A stretch of DNA of 64,000 nucleotides, from the NCBI GenBank assembly GCA_020636435.1, contig JACJXX010000002.1, positions 4,278,001-4,342,000 of the forward strand, given 5' to 3'. How positions within the stretch are numbered: position 1 is the first letter of the stretch; every line of letters begins with the position of its first letter. Below, piece by piece: positions 17,546 through 25,766 of this stretch. The translations under genes and the position numbers were made by a program. The DNA is from Lewinellaceae bacterium. GTDB taxonomy: Bacteria > Bacteroidota > Bacteroidia > Chitinophagales > Saprospiraceae. The notes beneath the pieces were generated by a model. It was not told the origin of the DNA, did no database searches, and was given only the letters and a program-made list of their open reading frames with translations.

Positions 17546-17974
17546 TCATAATCCCAACCTGGGCAAATGCTTTACCCTATGATAAGTTAAACCCGCTGCA
17601 ATACACTTTTTCAATTCCGCTTCTGGAATTTCATCGTTTATATGAAAAACTATGGCTCGATTTCCTTCATACTTAAAGGTGTCGTTATAAACCATTTTGA
17701 AGGTTGGCACCAACTTGCTTGTGCATTTGAAATAAACAGCATACTGATCCGGTTTTTTCTTTTTCCAGTCAATTCTTATCGTGCTTCCATTTTTAACCAG
17801 ATAGCTGGGTTCGCCCCATTTCAATGTTTCTTCTATATTTGTTATTTCTTCTATTTCGCTTGCTGCGTCTATGATTAACCTTCGCAGGTTTACTATTTTC
17901 TTTCGAACAGAACCGGGATAATTGTTGAAAACCAATTCCACTTCGGGGCTTATCTTTATGTGTAATTTTTTCAT
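17546..17974 (-). CDS. DUF1801 (YdhG-like) domain protein
   Basis: The protein has 142 residues. It shows the DUF1801 pattern: an N-terminal helix with LRRLIIDAASEIEE, the hallmark ETLKWGEPSYLVKNGSTIRI, and VYFKC and VFHINDEIPEAELKKCI toward the end. The family fold is small alpha/beta with no settled biochemical role. The gene is AT-rich, like the next one on the same strand (65 bases away), and both lie between two near-identical element copies. Confidence 0.8.
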   Translation of the reverse strand: MKKLHIKISPEVELVFNNYPGSVRKKIVNLRRLIIDAASEIEEITNIEETLKWGEPSYLVKNGSTIRIDWKKKKPDQYAVYFKCTSKLVPTFKMVYNDTFKYEGNRAIVFHINDEIPEAELKKCIAAGLTYHRVKHLPRLGL

Positions 17975-18349
17975 TGGGTTAAGTTGTTCAACTCAAAGGA
18001 ATGCCAGCTCCCCTCTCCCTGAAGCCCCAAGTACCCGAACCAATCAGGGCAAACATTTCAACGTTCGGTGCAGGCGCTGTGCCGCCGCTTAGGCGGCAGG
18101 GCCATGTAAACAGCTATAACTGTTTACAACTACCTTCACGCCATTTCACTCCCAAAAGCGGCATCCCAATTTAAGCAAGTCCCGGGCAAAGCACAACGAA
18201 TGGTTGAAAAAACCCGTCTTCCGTTGTCCTAAATAGTCGGCAAACTATGCCACTTTATCCCCTCACCTCCCCCAGCAATCCCTCCAAATCCAACGGCCGG
18301 GCATACATCTCCAGCGCGCCGTCCGCCTTCCGGGGCACTGGCACTAGCC
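17975..18349. other. gene-free stretch between the DUF1801 gene and element C
   Basis: It holds the perfect palindrome at 18105-18128, a GC stem CCGCCGCTTAGGCGG near 18081-18098 and, at its right end, the 3' part of a broken reading frame (see 18255-18515). No complete gene seen. Confidence 0.5.
18105..18128. promoter_or_regulatory. perfect 9-bp inverted repeat, operator-like
   Basis: TGTAAACAG, six bases CTATAA, CTGTTTACA. The size and symmetry are those of a dimeric-repressor operator, but no regulator gene lies beside it and the stretch is otherwise gene-free, so a repeat remnant is equally possible. Confidence 0.4.
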
Positions 18350-18515
18350 GGCTACCCGTCTAGCGTTGGACAATAGCTGCCGGGGTTGTGTACGGTGTAC
18401 GGGCCCAACGTTGGCTAGTGGCTGTGTACGGTGTACGTAGCACCACCTGGCTGTCCAACATTAGAACGGTTGCCCACTAGCCAATACGGGCGCCAGAGGG
18501 GATGGTGTAGTTTAA
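18255..18515 (-). pseudogene. coding remnant split by element C
   Basis: If element C and one copy of its 8-bp target are removed, the minus strand reads as one open stretch of about 43 codons, ending at TAA 18255-18257 (residues include LWRPYWLVPVPRKADG and ARPLDLEGLLGE). The composition and codon use look like a protein C-terminus. No start or recognisable domain is present, and the family is unknown. The call rests on frame continuity and residue composition only. Confidence 0.35.
18350..18474. mobile_element. MITE-like element C (125 bp) with 8-bp target duplication
   Basis: It is the same as element B at 123 of 125 positions and in the same orientation. It is flanked by the exact 8-bp direct repeat CACTAGCC (18342-18349, 18475-18482). 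The different target from B shows two separate insertions, and the near identity shows that they are recent. Confidence 0.85.
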
Positions 18516-18630
18516 TGTCGCCAATTTAAGGAAGTGATGTCGACTGGCGACTCTCGCCGCCCTGCTTTGACGCTCGCCTGTCGACTATCACGAAGCCCCT
18601 GATAGGTTTAAGTTGAAGACATTAATGGCG
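18511..18630. repeat. nested inverted repeat
   Basis: TTAATGTC near 18512 faces GACATTAA near 18619, and inside it GTGATGTCGACTGGCGA (18534-18550) faces TCGCCTGTCGACTATCAC (18574-18591). The whole could fold into one long interrupted hairpin. It lies beside element C and downstream of the serine hydrolase gene. Confidence 0.5.
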
Positions 18631-18662
18631 TAGTTGTTGCCAGGGTGCATTTTCAATTTATT

Positions 18663-20057
18663 TTAATCAATGGCACCCAAAATATCCAGCAGAAGCTCTT
18701 CCACGCTCCAGTTTTGGGTATGGGTCACGCCAAAGCGCGCAACCATCAAATCTTTGGAAGGGATCACCACAACCCACTGCCCCTGATACCCCTCGAAGGC
18801 GTACAAATCTCTGGGCAAGCGGGGAAGCAGCCTTTCCTCCGAGCCCGGGGCGCCCGCGTTGAGCCAGATCTGCGCGCCGTACCTGCCGTCGGGGGCATGA
18901 GGCGTGGGGGTGAGGGAATACTCCACCCAGCTTTCCGGCAGCAATTGTTCTCCGTTCCAGGCACCCTTGTTTTTGTAGAGCAAAGCAAACCGCAGCCAAT
19001 CGCGGGCGCTGGCATAGAAATAACTGGAACCGACGAAGGCTCCGCTCTCGTCGTGCTCGAAAATGGCGGTGGCCATGCCCAGCTTGTTGAAGAACTCATG
19101 GTGGGCAAACTCCTCCAGGCTGCGGAAGCTGCCGCCGGCCTGCGCCAGCAGTATCTTCGACAGGATGTTGGTGGTGCCGCTGGAGTAACTCCACCGCGTG
19201 CCGGGCTGAGCGCCGAGGGGCTTCGACAGGGCATACGCTCCCATATCCGGAGATTCGTAGAGCATTTCCACGGCATCGGACATTGGGACATACCGCTCGT
19301 CAAATTCCAGGCCGCTTTCCATGCGCAGCAGGTGGTCGATGGCAATGGCGCTTCTCCCGTCTTTTTCCCAGGTCGGAAAGCCCGCCGCCCGGTGAATATC
19401 GAGGCCTTTGGTTTGCACCAGCCTTCCGGTCAACGCGCTGGTAATGCTTTTGGAAGCCGACCACGACAGCAGCGGGGTGCTTTCGCTGATTCCCGGGCGG
19501 TACCGCTCGGCAATGATCCTGTCCTGGTAAGCCACCACGATGGCCAGGGTATTGACCCGCTCCCCGGGATCGGAGGCAGTTTCTTGGAATTCCCGGCGGA
19601 GCCGCTCGTTCAGCTTTTCGATATCGACGTTGGGTGGGATGGTTTCTTTATCTACCCGGTTGCCGATGGGCCAAAGCGTATCTTTCAGGACGGGGTGTTC
19701 TATGGCCAGTCCTTCGGCTTGTTCCAATAAGGCCTTGCGATCCTTGTCCACGAGCAGGGTGCAGCCGCAGCCCTCCCGGTACACGGCGGTTGCCGGCCGG
19801 AGAAAGCCGAGAAACCAGGCAGACACCTCTTTATGCTCATAGTCCACCCGGTAGCGGACTGTTTTGAACAACGGATGGACCGGTTCGATGAACAACTCCA
19901 TGGCTTCTTCCGGATCCTGCCCGGAGGTAAAAACGTGAGAGCAAAGGTATTTGGCGGTGTAGCCGGTGCCTACCGGGGCTATTTTCCAGGCGGAGAAAAA
20001 AGTTATCGACGCCAGCAAAACCAGGATGCCGATGATGTATTTCAGGGACTTTTTCAT
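18663..20057 (-). CDS. serine hydrolase, class C beta-lactamase fold
   Basis: The protein has 464 residues. An N-terminal membrane anchor or signal (IIGILVLLASITFF) is followed by a beta-lactamase-like serine hydrolase domain with nucleophile Ser200 in SASK (Lys203) and Tyr291 in YSSGTTN. The closing triad box is less clear. Such proteins are exported esterases/peptidases acting on D-amino-acid peptides, esters or amides; true beta-lactamase activity is uncommon in this subgroup. The N-terminal 150 residues, with GCGCTL, precede the catalytic domain. It stands alone; a palindrome lies upstream. Confidence 0.85.
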   Translation of the reverse strand: MKKSLKYIIGILVLLASITFFSAWKIAPVGTGYTAKYLCSHVFTSGQDPEEAMELFIEPVHPLFKTVRYRVDYEHKEVSAWFLGFLRPATAVYREGCGCTLLVDKDRKALLEQAEGLAIEHPVLKDTLWPIGNRVDKETIPPNVDIEKLNERLRREFQETASDPGERVNTLAIVVAYQDRIIAERYRPGISESTPLLSWSASKSITSALTGRLVQTKGLDIHRAAGFPTWEKDGRSAIAIDHLLRMESGLEFDERYVPMSDAVEMLYESPDMGAYALSKPLGAQPGTRWSYSSGTTNILSKILLAQAGGSFRSLEEFAHHEFFNKLGMATAIFEHDESGAFVGSSYFYASARDWLRFALLYKNKGAWNGEQLLPESWVEYSLTPTPHAPDGRYGAQIWLNAGAPGSEERLLPRLPRDLYAFEGYQGQWVVVIPSKDLMVARFGVTHTQNWSVEELLLDILGAID

Positions 20058-20087
20058 TTCCTGTCTTTTTAGAACGTATTGGAGGTG

Positions 20088-20167
20088 ACCACATAGGCCA
20101 CATCAGGCTTGCACAGTAGAGCACATAGGCAGGGACTATTGTGGCCTATTTGAAACCCCTATGTGGT
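20088..20167. repeat. nested palindrome in intergenic region
   Basis: ACCACATAGG (20088-20097) faces CCTATGTGGT (20158-20167), and inside ATAGGCCACA faces TGTGGCCTAT. CACATAGG is used repeatedly. It lies between the stop of the 20181-21074 gene and the start of the serine hydrolase and could act as terminator or be a small interspersed repeat. Confidence 0.55.
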
Positions 20168-20180
20168 TAAGTGCCAAAGC

Positions 20181-21074
20181 CTAATTGTTTACCTCAAATG
20201 TCCTTACAAACTCATCCACCTGCCCCTCAGTTATCGAAGAAGCCGGATATATCCGCGCTTTTATCTGGTACATTTTACCTGAGCTGGTATAGTAGTAATC
20301 ATAAAGCGCTACCCCTTCATTTTCCACCATTCTGAGCACGTATTTTGCCCAGTTCCCTGGTTCATTCGCCAGTTCTTCCTTCCTGACAATCTCCACTCCA
20401 GCTTCTGCACTGGCCATCCCATCAAGATCATCAACGGAATAAGGGTGAGCATAAAGGAGGATGGAGGACTTGTCTTCTCCGGCGGGAAACTCCGCCCCGT
20501 CAGAAGTCAACTTCACCATCCAGTCTGAATTAAAGGCTTCGCAGTACTTCAGCGGGATTATATCCAAGTCCACCTTAAAAGATTTTCCGGTGAAAGGGCC
20601 GAGCTTTTGAGCAGTGTCTACTTTCATGTTGATAATGCTTTTCAGTATCTGTTCCCTGGTTTTTTCCTCCAGGTTCTTCTGAAACCCCAACACTACGTAA
20701 TTGGACTGATCACTGACATACACCTTAGCCGCGTACACAAAAATGGAATCCGGGTGTATGGGTGCCAGTGCTTTTTTCCATGCGTATTTTAGCCGGCCTC
20801 CTTCTATTTTCCTTTCCTCAAATTCATCCGCATTGAAGTCATTCAGGTAGAATTGGTCAATCATGGGTTCTTCTTCCAGGGTAAAATTTTCCGCTCTGAT
20901 GTAACTCGATTGGCCGCCCGTCGTCAACCCAACCAAGTCATCCATGCTGGAAAAGGAATCATTGGGGGGCTGAATGAACAGGTAGGTGTTGGGGAAGCGG
21001 TAGTACTCAGGATTAGCCTGGGAAAAGGAACCAATGGCTAAGCAGAGCAAAACGATTGTGGATAAATACTTCAT
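20181..21074 (-). CDS. exported hypothetical protein
   Basis: The protein has 297 residues with a signal peptide (MKYLSTIVLLCLAIGSFSQA, cleavage near residue 20). The rest is an alpha/beta protein without membrane segments. The pattern WMVKLTSDGAEFPAGEDK and YYYTSSGKMYQIKARIYPA resembles periplasmic proteins of the PsbP/lipoprotein-like kind, but I cannot assign a family. The final stretch VDEFVRTFEVN is reminiscent of DUF1795-like proteins that end with a helix after the sheet. Confidence 0.6.
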   Translation of the reverse strand: MKYLSTIVLLCLAIGSFSQANPEYYRFPNTYLFIQPPNDSFSSMDDLVGLTTGGQSSYIRAENFTLEEEPMIDQFYLNDFNADEFEERKIEGGRLKYAWKKALAPIHPDSIFVYAAKVYVSDQSNYVVLGFQKNLEEKTREQILKSIINMKVDTAQKLGPFTGKSFKVDLDIIPLKYCEAFNSDWMVKLTSDGAEFPAGEDKSSILLYAHPYSVDDLDGMASAEAGVEIVRKEELANEPGNWAKYVLRMVENEGVALYDYYYTSSGKMYQIKARIYPASSITEGQVDEFVRTFEVNN

Positions 21075-21297
21075 TTTTTTTTGTTTAGAGCTTTCCGGTT
21101 GGCGCCGAAATACGTAGTGAAATAATATCTGTCCAATTTATCAAAAATCCTGGAAGTCTGTGAAGCACATTTATTGCGGTAACGATCTTTCCCATCCGTA
21201 CAGCCGGTACTCGAGCACGGCGGGCGCCAGCTCAAAAGCCCTTTTCGCACAGGAAATAAAAGAATCCCACTAGCCTTGCAAGCGGGTATTTTTTCAA

Positions 21298-21681
21298 CTA
21301 ATACATCTTATTCTCATTAGCCGATCTTTCCGGAATCTCCTGGATGGCGTCCCAGTGTTCCACGATCTTCCCCTGTTCGTCGAACCGGAAAAAGTCCATC
21401 GTCACGTATTCCTGATCTCCCGGCCATATTTGATGGGTATGAAGCGCAACCAAATCCCCCTCGGCAATGGCCCGCACAAATTTGACCGACTTATCGGGAT
21501 ATTCTTTGGCCATCCGATCGAAGTACCGGATGAACCCTTCTTTGCCATCTTCTACTGCCGGGTTGTGCTGAATGTACTGGTTTCCTACATAGAGGTCAAC
21601 CGCCTTGCGGGGATTGCCGTCGTAGGCCATCTGGTAAAAAGCTATCGCGTTTTGTTTGTTCCTTTCGAGGTTTTGTTCCAT
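21298..21681 (-). CDS. SnoaL-like / NTF2-fold protein
   Basis: The protein has 127 residues. It has the typical opening helix NKQNAIAFYQMAYDGNPRKAVDLYVGNQYIQHNP, written here in parts: FYQMAYDGNPRKAV, then YVGNQYIQHNP, and the sheet residues VALHTHQIWPGD and VEHWDAIQEIP. This is the polyketide-cyclase SnoaL-like clan, a cone-shaped fold of varied function. It is cytoplasmic. No partner gene is next to it. Confidence 0.82.
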   Translation of the reverse strand: MEQNLERNKQNAIAFYQMAYDGNPRKAVDLYVGNQYIQHNPAVEDGKEGFIRYFDRMAKEYPDKSVKFVRAIAEGDLVALHTHQIWPGDQEYVTMDFFRFDEQGKIVEHWDAIQEIPERSANENKMY

Positions 21682-21711
21682 GATGTTGATATTAGTGTTG
21701 ATCTACCGGAT

Positions 21712-21748
21712 AAAAGGCGTCGCCTTCGATTCGGAGGCGACGCCTTTT
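21712..21748 (-). terminator. strong rho-independent-type terminator
   Basis: AAAAGGCGTCGCCT (21712-21725) pairs perfectly with AGGCGACGCCTTTT (21735-21748), with A/T tracts on both sides, so it works in either direction. It lies 50 bases beyond the TonB receptor stop and just before the SnoaL-like gene. Confidence 0.85.
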
Positions 21749-21798
21749 GCTAAGCGGTGCCAGGCGGGAAGGCGTCACCTCAGAATAATGCCCACCCC

Positions 21799-24198
21799 TC
21801 AAAAAACATACTTCAGGTTAGCCCCTCCGAAAAAATTTATTTCCCTGGGGGCGGGTATATAAGCGTCGGGCAACTGGTTTAAGAATACCATATAGTAATA
21901 TTGAGTGCCGGCAATATTGTTGGCGCCGGCAAAAACATCGAGTCCAAAATGCCCGAGGGTTTTTCGGTAGCCCAGTTTGGCGTTCAGGACGCCGTAACTC
22001 TCGGTTTGATGGGCCTCGTCGGAAGTGAAATACATGGGGCCCCGGTGGTTGTAAAACACATTGCCATACAAACCGGCCTTCGTGTCTACGTCGAATCCCA
22101 GGTTGAATACGATTGGCGGGACGCCGGCCACCGCATTCCCACTGAAATCGTATGCCAAAACGCTATCCCGGCCGTCTTTATCCCCGCCTATCGCCTGGTA
22201 CTGGAAGTCCTCATACCGGAAATCAGAATACGCGAGGTTGGCAAAGGGCCGGAACGACTTGACAAACCGGCTGTCGGATTCCATAGCCGCGTATTTGACG
22301 AGCAGTTCCACGCCCTTGTTGTTCAGGCTTCCTCCGTTGACGATGTACGAATACAAAGTGGCTGTATTATCCGGGTTTTGAACCGAAACCGCAGTCATCT
22401 TATCGGAGAACCGGGCGTTGAACACGGCTAAGGTATAGAATAACCGGTGATCCAACAAGCGCCCTTTCGTTCCCAATTCCACCTGAACGCCTTTTTCAGG
22501 CTTCAGGCCGGTATTCACGGCTCCGGTGACCGGAATGTAAAAATAGGAACTTACCGGGGCTTTGTATCCAACTGAATAAGAAACATAAGCCGAAGCTATG
22601 TCGCTAATTTTTTTGTTTATGGCAACTGTGGGAGAGAGCATGTTATCGTAGGTAGCGTTGTATTCCCGGGGCACGGCGCTGCCCGGATGGTTGTTCGACG
22701 AAGCCCACAGGCGGTCCTGCAAACTCAGGGCCATGGCGCTATAACCCAGCCCGGCAGTAATGCTGATGCCTCCTGGAAGCCCCAGCGTCCACTGCGTGAA
22801 ATAGGAAGCCGTTGCACTTGACGTAGCCTGTATGCTTTTGATGTCGCCGATGACGTTGTAGCCGCTGAGGTTGGTGCTGTCGGGTTCCATCTGGTACCCG
22901 TTGGCCTGGGTGTTCATTTTCTGCATTTCAACGCCGGCCAACCCCGTCAGTTCCAAATTTTCGGCCAGGCGAAAGCGCAGATCAAAAGTGGACCGCAAAC
23001 CATAATTCAACAGGCTTTTGTCCGTCCAGCCTCCTGCAGAGCTGTAGTCCATATTCTGGGAGGAGCCGAAAAAGGTGGTGGTATTGGAAACATGCCCGTT
23101 AAAATGATAGGTATGCCCCACGCCTGCCCGGAAAGAAATCACTGCAGAATGCGCGTTGTTGGCAATGTATCTGGAGTTTCCGGAGTAGTCCAGGGTTTGA
23201 TACTGCTCGATGGTCAACTCGCCGTTCCGCTCGTCGTAGCTGTCGCTGTAACCCATGTAGGCTGTAAGGTTTTGTTTTTCGTTCAGGGCAAAATCGCCGA
23301 TTACATTCACAAAATCCTTGTGCGAAGCGGTGTGGGGCATGTAGCCGTCGAACTCCTGCCGCCCGTAATTCGCCAGCAGGGAAGATCGTTCCCCTCCTAT
23401 GGCAACGTGCGTCGTAGCGCGCACCAGGCCATAGCTGCCCAGCATGATATCCTGCCCTACCGAGGTTTTGTTTTTTTCTGCCTTCCGGGTTTGCAAGTTA
23501 ACCACCCCGGCGATAGCCAACCCATAGAGCGTTCCGGAAGGGCCTTTGCTCAATTCTACATCCCCGACGGAGGCAAAGTCAATATCGTCCATGACGGTTA
23601 TCCCTTCGGCATCGGTAATGGGAATTCCGTTCAGATAAACTTTCGACCCCTGTCCGTCGAAGTTGCTGTTGATGCCGTTGGTTCCCCTCAGGCCGTTTCC
23701 GTATCCCCGGATATTAAATTGCTGGCCGGCGGAAATGGTTCTTCTCTGCATGAAAACGCCCGGAATATTGGTGTTGACCGCATCGTCCAGGTACAGGCCG
23801 GCCGAGCGTTTGAGCTCTATGCCGCTCAGTTTGACAATGGATAAAGGCTGCTGCAACAGGGTTTTGTCCTGGTTGGAAGTTGCCGTTATCTCCACCTCAT
23901 TCAAGGTGCTTGCGGAAGGCGCCAGGCCGATTTGCAGTTCATCCGGACAGCCCTCCACGACTTGCCGGTACGTTTCGTAACCGATATAAGAAACGGTGAT
24001 TTCCATAGCGCCTTTACATTCTATAACAAATGCGCCGTCCTTATCGGTGGCTGTCCCTCCCATTCCCGGAGCCCGGACGGTTGCCCGGGCCAGCGGGAGG
24101 CTGGCGCTGGAATCAAAAACATGCCCTTTTACCTGCTGCTGGCACCAGGCGTTTATGCCCGGCAGCAATAAAAATATAATGATTGTATATGCCTTCAC
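21799..24198 (-). CDS. TonB-dependent outer-membrane receptor
   Basis: The protein has 799 residues. A signal peptide (KAYTIIIFLLLPGINAWCQ) is followed by a carboxypeptidase-regulatory-like domain (about 24-105, KGHVFDSSASLPLARATV), a plug domain (about 115-235, with GQQFNIRGYGNGLRG and VELSKGPSGTLYGLAIAGVV) and a 22-strand barrel ending in NLKYVF. It imports a ligand such as a siderophore, metal complex or oligomer; which one is not shown. I start at GTG 24196-24198. The frame stays open to 24486, but the extra N-terminus is read-through of element D. The terminator is at 21712-21748. Confidence 0.9.
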   Translation of the reverse strand: MKAYTIIIFLLLPGINAWCQQQVKGHVFDSSASLPLARATVRAPGMGGTATDKDGAFVIECKGAMEITVSYIGYETYRQVVEGCPDELQIGLAPSASTLNEVEITATSNQDKTLLQQPLSIVKLSGIELKRSAGLYLDDAVNTNIPGVFMQRRTISAGQQFNIRGYGNGLRGTNGINSNFDGQGSKVYLNGIPITDAEGITVMDDIDFASVGDVELSKGPSGTLYGLAIAGVVNLQTRKAEKNKTSVGQDIMLGSYGLVRATTHVAIGGERSSLLANYGRQEFDGYMPHTASHKDFVNVIGDFALNEKQNLTAYMGYSDSYDERNGELTIEQYQTLDYSGNSRYIANNAHSAVISFRAGVGHTYHFNGHVSNTTTFFGSSQNMDYSSAGGWTDKSLLNYGLRSTFDLRFRLAENLELTGLAGVEMQKMNTQANGYQMEPDSTNLSGYNVIGDIKSIQATSSATASYFTQWTLGLPGGISITAGLGYSAMALSLQDRLWASSNNHPGSAVPREYNATYDNMLSPTVAINKKISDIASAYVSYSVGYKAPVSSYFYIPVTGAVNTGLKPEKGVQVELGTKGRLLDHRLFYTLAVFNARFSDKMTAVSVQNPDNTATLYSYIVNGGSLNNKGVELLVKYAAMESDSRFVKSFRPFANLAYSDFRYEDFQYQAIGGDKDGRDSVLAYDFSGNAVAGVPPIVFNLGFDVDTKAGLYGNVFYNHRGPMYFTSDEAHQTESYGVLNAKLGYRKTLGHFGLDVFAGANNIAGTQYYYMVFLNQLPDAYIPAPREINFFGGANLKYVF

Positions 24199-24546
24199 GG
24201 TTATTGTTTTAATGTGAATGGATGAAGGAAGGGTTGGGCGCAATGCCTTTATGCGGCAAAACATTGCCTTTTGAAGGCATGGCATCCGGCCCTTCAGAAA
24301 AAAACACCTGCAACCACGCCAGGTGAGGGGTATCCGTCTAACGCTGGACAAACTGGTCGTTCTTCGTTTCCAGTCGATTGTTGTGAGTTGCGCCACCCTA
24401 TTGACTGCCAACGAACTGCGGCATAGCGCAACGAACAACCAACAACCAACAACAGGCAACTGTCCAACGTTAGACGGGTAGCCCAAGTGAGCGCTCTATT
24501 CCGGCTCATCGAAATAGCAGCATAAAATTTCAGCGGTTTTGCAAGT
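24199..24546. other. TonB receptor leader and element D
   Basis: Only element D and flanking sequence lie here. ATGCCTTTATGCGGC and GCCTTTTGAAGGCATGGC near 24243-24292 repeat TGCC words and could form a small hairpin close to the receptor start. No riboswitch was recognised. Confidence 0.4.
24328..24483. mobile_element. MITE-like element D (156 bp) with 8-bp target duplication
   Basis: Left terminus GGGTATCCGTCTAACGCTGG and inverted right arm CCAACGTTAGACGGGTAGCC. The flanking 8-bp repeats are CAGGTGAG (24320-24327) and CAAGTGAG (24484-24491), one mismatch. The interior differs from the other copies and includes AACAACCAACAACCAACAAC. It separates the TonB receptor from the gene at 24547-25095. 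Confidence 0.8.
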
Positions 24547-25095
24547 TCAGGAAAAAGCGAACCATGTCCGTTCAGGAGGAGGAGCGGGCGGTGGGAAATA
24601 AATGGATGGCCAATTTAAAAAGTAGGCAAAAGCCGCTCGCCTGGTTTGGTGGCCGGCAGGAACCGCCCAGGGAGGCACATCCGGACAATACAAGGTCCTG
24701 AAGAAATGAACCAGCCTTTTTTGAGTATCTCTATTTGGAAACTTTTTGCCCAATGCATAGGCTAAAACGCCGTCCAGGTGCCGGTTCAATTTGGTTTCCT
24801 GATGATCCCACCAGCACCAGTAGTAGATGGTATCGCCTTTGGTTTCCGTTTCGGCAATATCATACATCTGGCCGCGGTATTCAAATTCCCTGGCGTTCTT
24901 CCAGTGCAGCCGGGTTTGCGTTTCTTCCCGGGCGAACTTCAGAAGAAACAGTTCTTCCCTGCCGATCCCGGCTGCCATCTGCCGCTTCACTTCTTCATGG
25001 GCCAGCATTTTTTTGCACTGCAGCCAGGTATAGGTTGCCACCATTGGAGCTACCAGGCAAAAAAGCATCAATATGCCGGCAATTCTGTTTTTCAA
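24547..25095 (-). CDS. membrane-anchored hypothetical protein
   Basis: The protein has 182 residues. One N-terminal hydrophobic segment (IAGILMLFCLVAPMVATYTW) is followed by a soluble part with FEYRGQMYDIAETETKGDTI and YYWCWWDHQETKLNRHL; the end is proline-rich. This layout (anchor, short EFxYxGxMYD box, aromatic WWDHxE box) recurs in Bacteroidota next to TonB-receptor or metal-transport genes, which is consistent with its neighbour, but I know no function. Element D now lies between the two genes. Confidence 0.6.
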   Translation of the reverse strand: MKNRIAGILMLFCLVAPMVATYTWLQCKKMLAHEEVKRQMAAGIGREELFLLKFAREETQTRLHWKNAREFEYRGQMYDIAETETKGDTIYYWCWWDHQETKLNRHLDGVLAYALGKKFPNRDTQKRLVHFFRTLYCPDVPPWAVPAGHQTRRAAFAYFLNWPSIYFPPPAPPPERTWFAFS

Positions 25096-25155
25096 GTTTT
25101 GCTCTTAGATTTTGTAAGCGCGACTTAGGCCTAAAACGGCAACAATTTACGCAAG

Positions 25156-25692
25156 TTATGAATTTTCGCCAACGCTGCCCAGGAAATACACGGCCAGGCC
25201 GGCGGCCGCCGCTTCAGGCACGTGCTCAAAGCCGGCATCCAGTTGAAACCCATTCCTTTTGAGTAACTGAACAGAGGGTATATTATCCTCCCGGAGCAGC
25301 GCGGTAATGATTTTGAGCTTCAGGCCATTGAACCCATGCCTGAGTACTTCCGACAGGGCCTCCTGCATGAAACCCTGCCGTTGGAAGGCCGGGCTCAATT
25401 CGTAACCGACCTCTGCCTGAGCACCGTCGGCAGAAAAATTCCACAGGCAGATCGTCCCGATCAGGCTGTCGTTGCCCTGTGGAGTGATGGCCCAGTAAAG
25501 CCAATTCTTACTGTTAAACCCGGCCTCGATCTTTTCGATGAACTGCCTGGCCTCTTCCAGGTTTATTGCCTGGGGCCGGTCGATGAATTCATTTACCCGG
25601 GCATCAGAACGGAGGGCCATGACCTCCGGGGCATCCCGGATGTTCAGTGGCCTCAACAACAACCTTTCAGTGAGTAGATTGGGGAATAACAT
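25156..25692 (-). CDS. GNAT acetyltransferase (RimJ/RimL type)
   Basis: The protein has 178 residues. It opens with LLTERLLLRPLNIRDAPEV as in RimJ/RimL-type N-acetyltransferases. The middle strand GTICLWNFSADGAQAEVGYEL, given here as GTICLWN and EVGYEL, leads to the acetyl-CoA loop region QRQGFMQEALSEVL, then NIPSVQLLKRNGF. It transfers acetyl from acetyl-CoA to an amino group; the substrate (ribosomal protein, antibiotic or metabolite) is unknown. It is upstream of, and on the same strand as, the 24547-25095 gene, 60 bases apart. Confidence 0.87.
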   Translation of the reverse strand: MLFPNLLTERLLLRPLNIRDAPEVMALRSDARVNEFIDRPQAINLEEARQFIEKIEAGFNSKNWLYWAITPQGNDSLIGTICLWNFSADGAQAEVGYELSPAFQRQGFMQEALSEVLRHGFNGLKLKIITALLREDNIPSVQLLKRNGFQLDAGFEHVPEAAAAGLAVYFLGSVGENS

Positions 25693-25766
25693 GGAATTGT
25701 TTTGAGCATTGTGTTAATAACGAGTAACTATTAATTGCACAGGAACCTCGTCCCTGCCGCATTAGC

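Noticed and set aside
20088..20167. Palindrome as member of the A-E family
   Set aside because: Its ends (ACCACATAGG) differ from GGCTACCC and no 8-bp direct repeat is present.
24328..24483. Element termini as integron attC sites
   Set aside because: GTCTAAC and GTTAGAC in the ends fit the attC core pattern, but the inverted repeats extend further outward, each copy has an 8-bp direct repeat, and there is no integrase or cassette order.
24199..24486. N-terminal extension of the TonB receptor
   Set aside because: It is read-through of element D; a normal signal peptide begins at GTG 24198.
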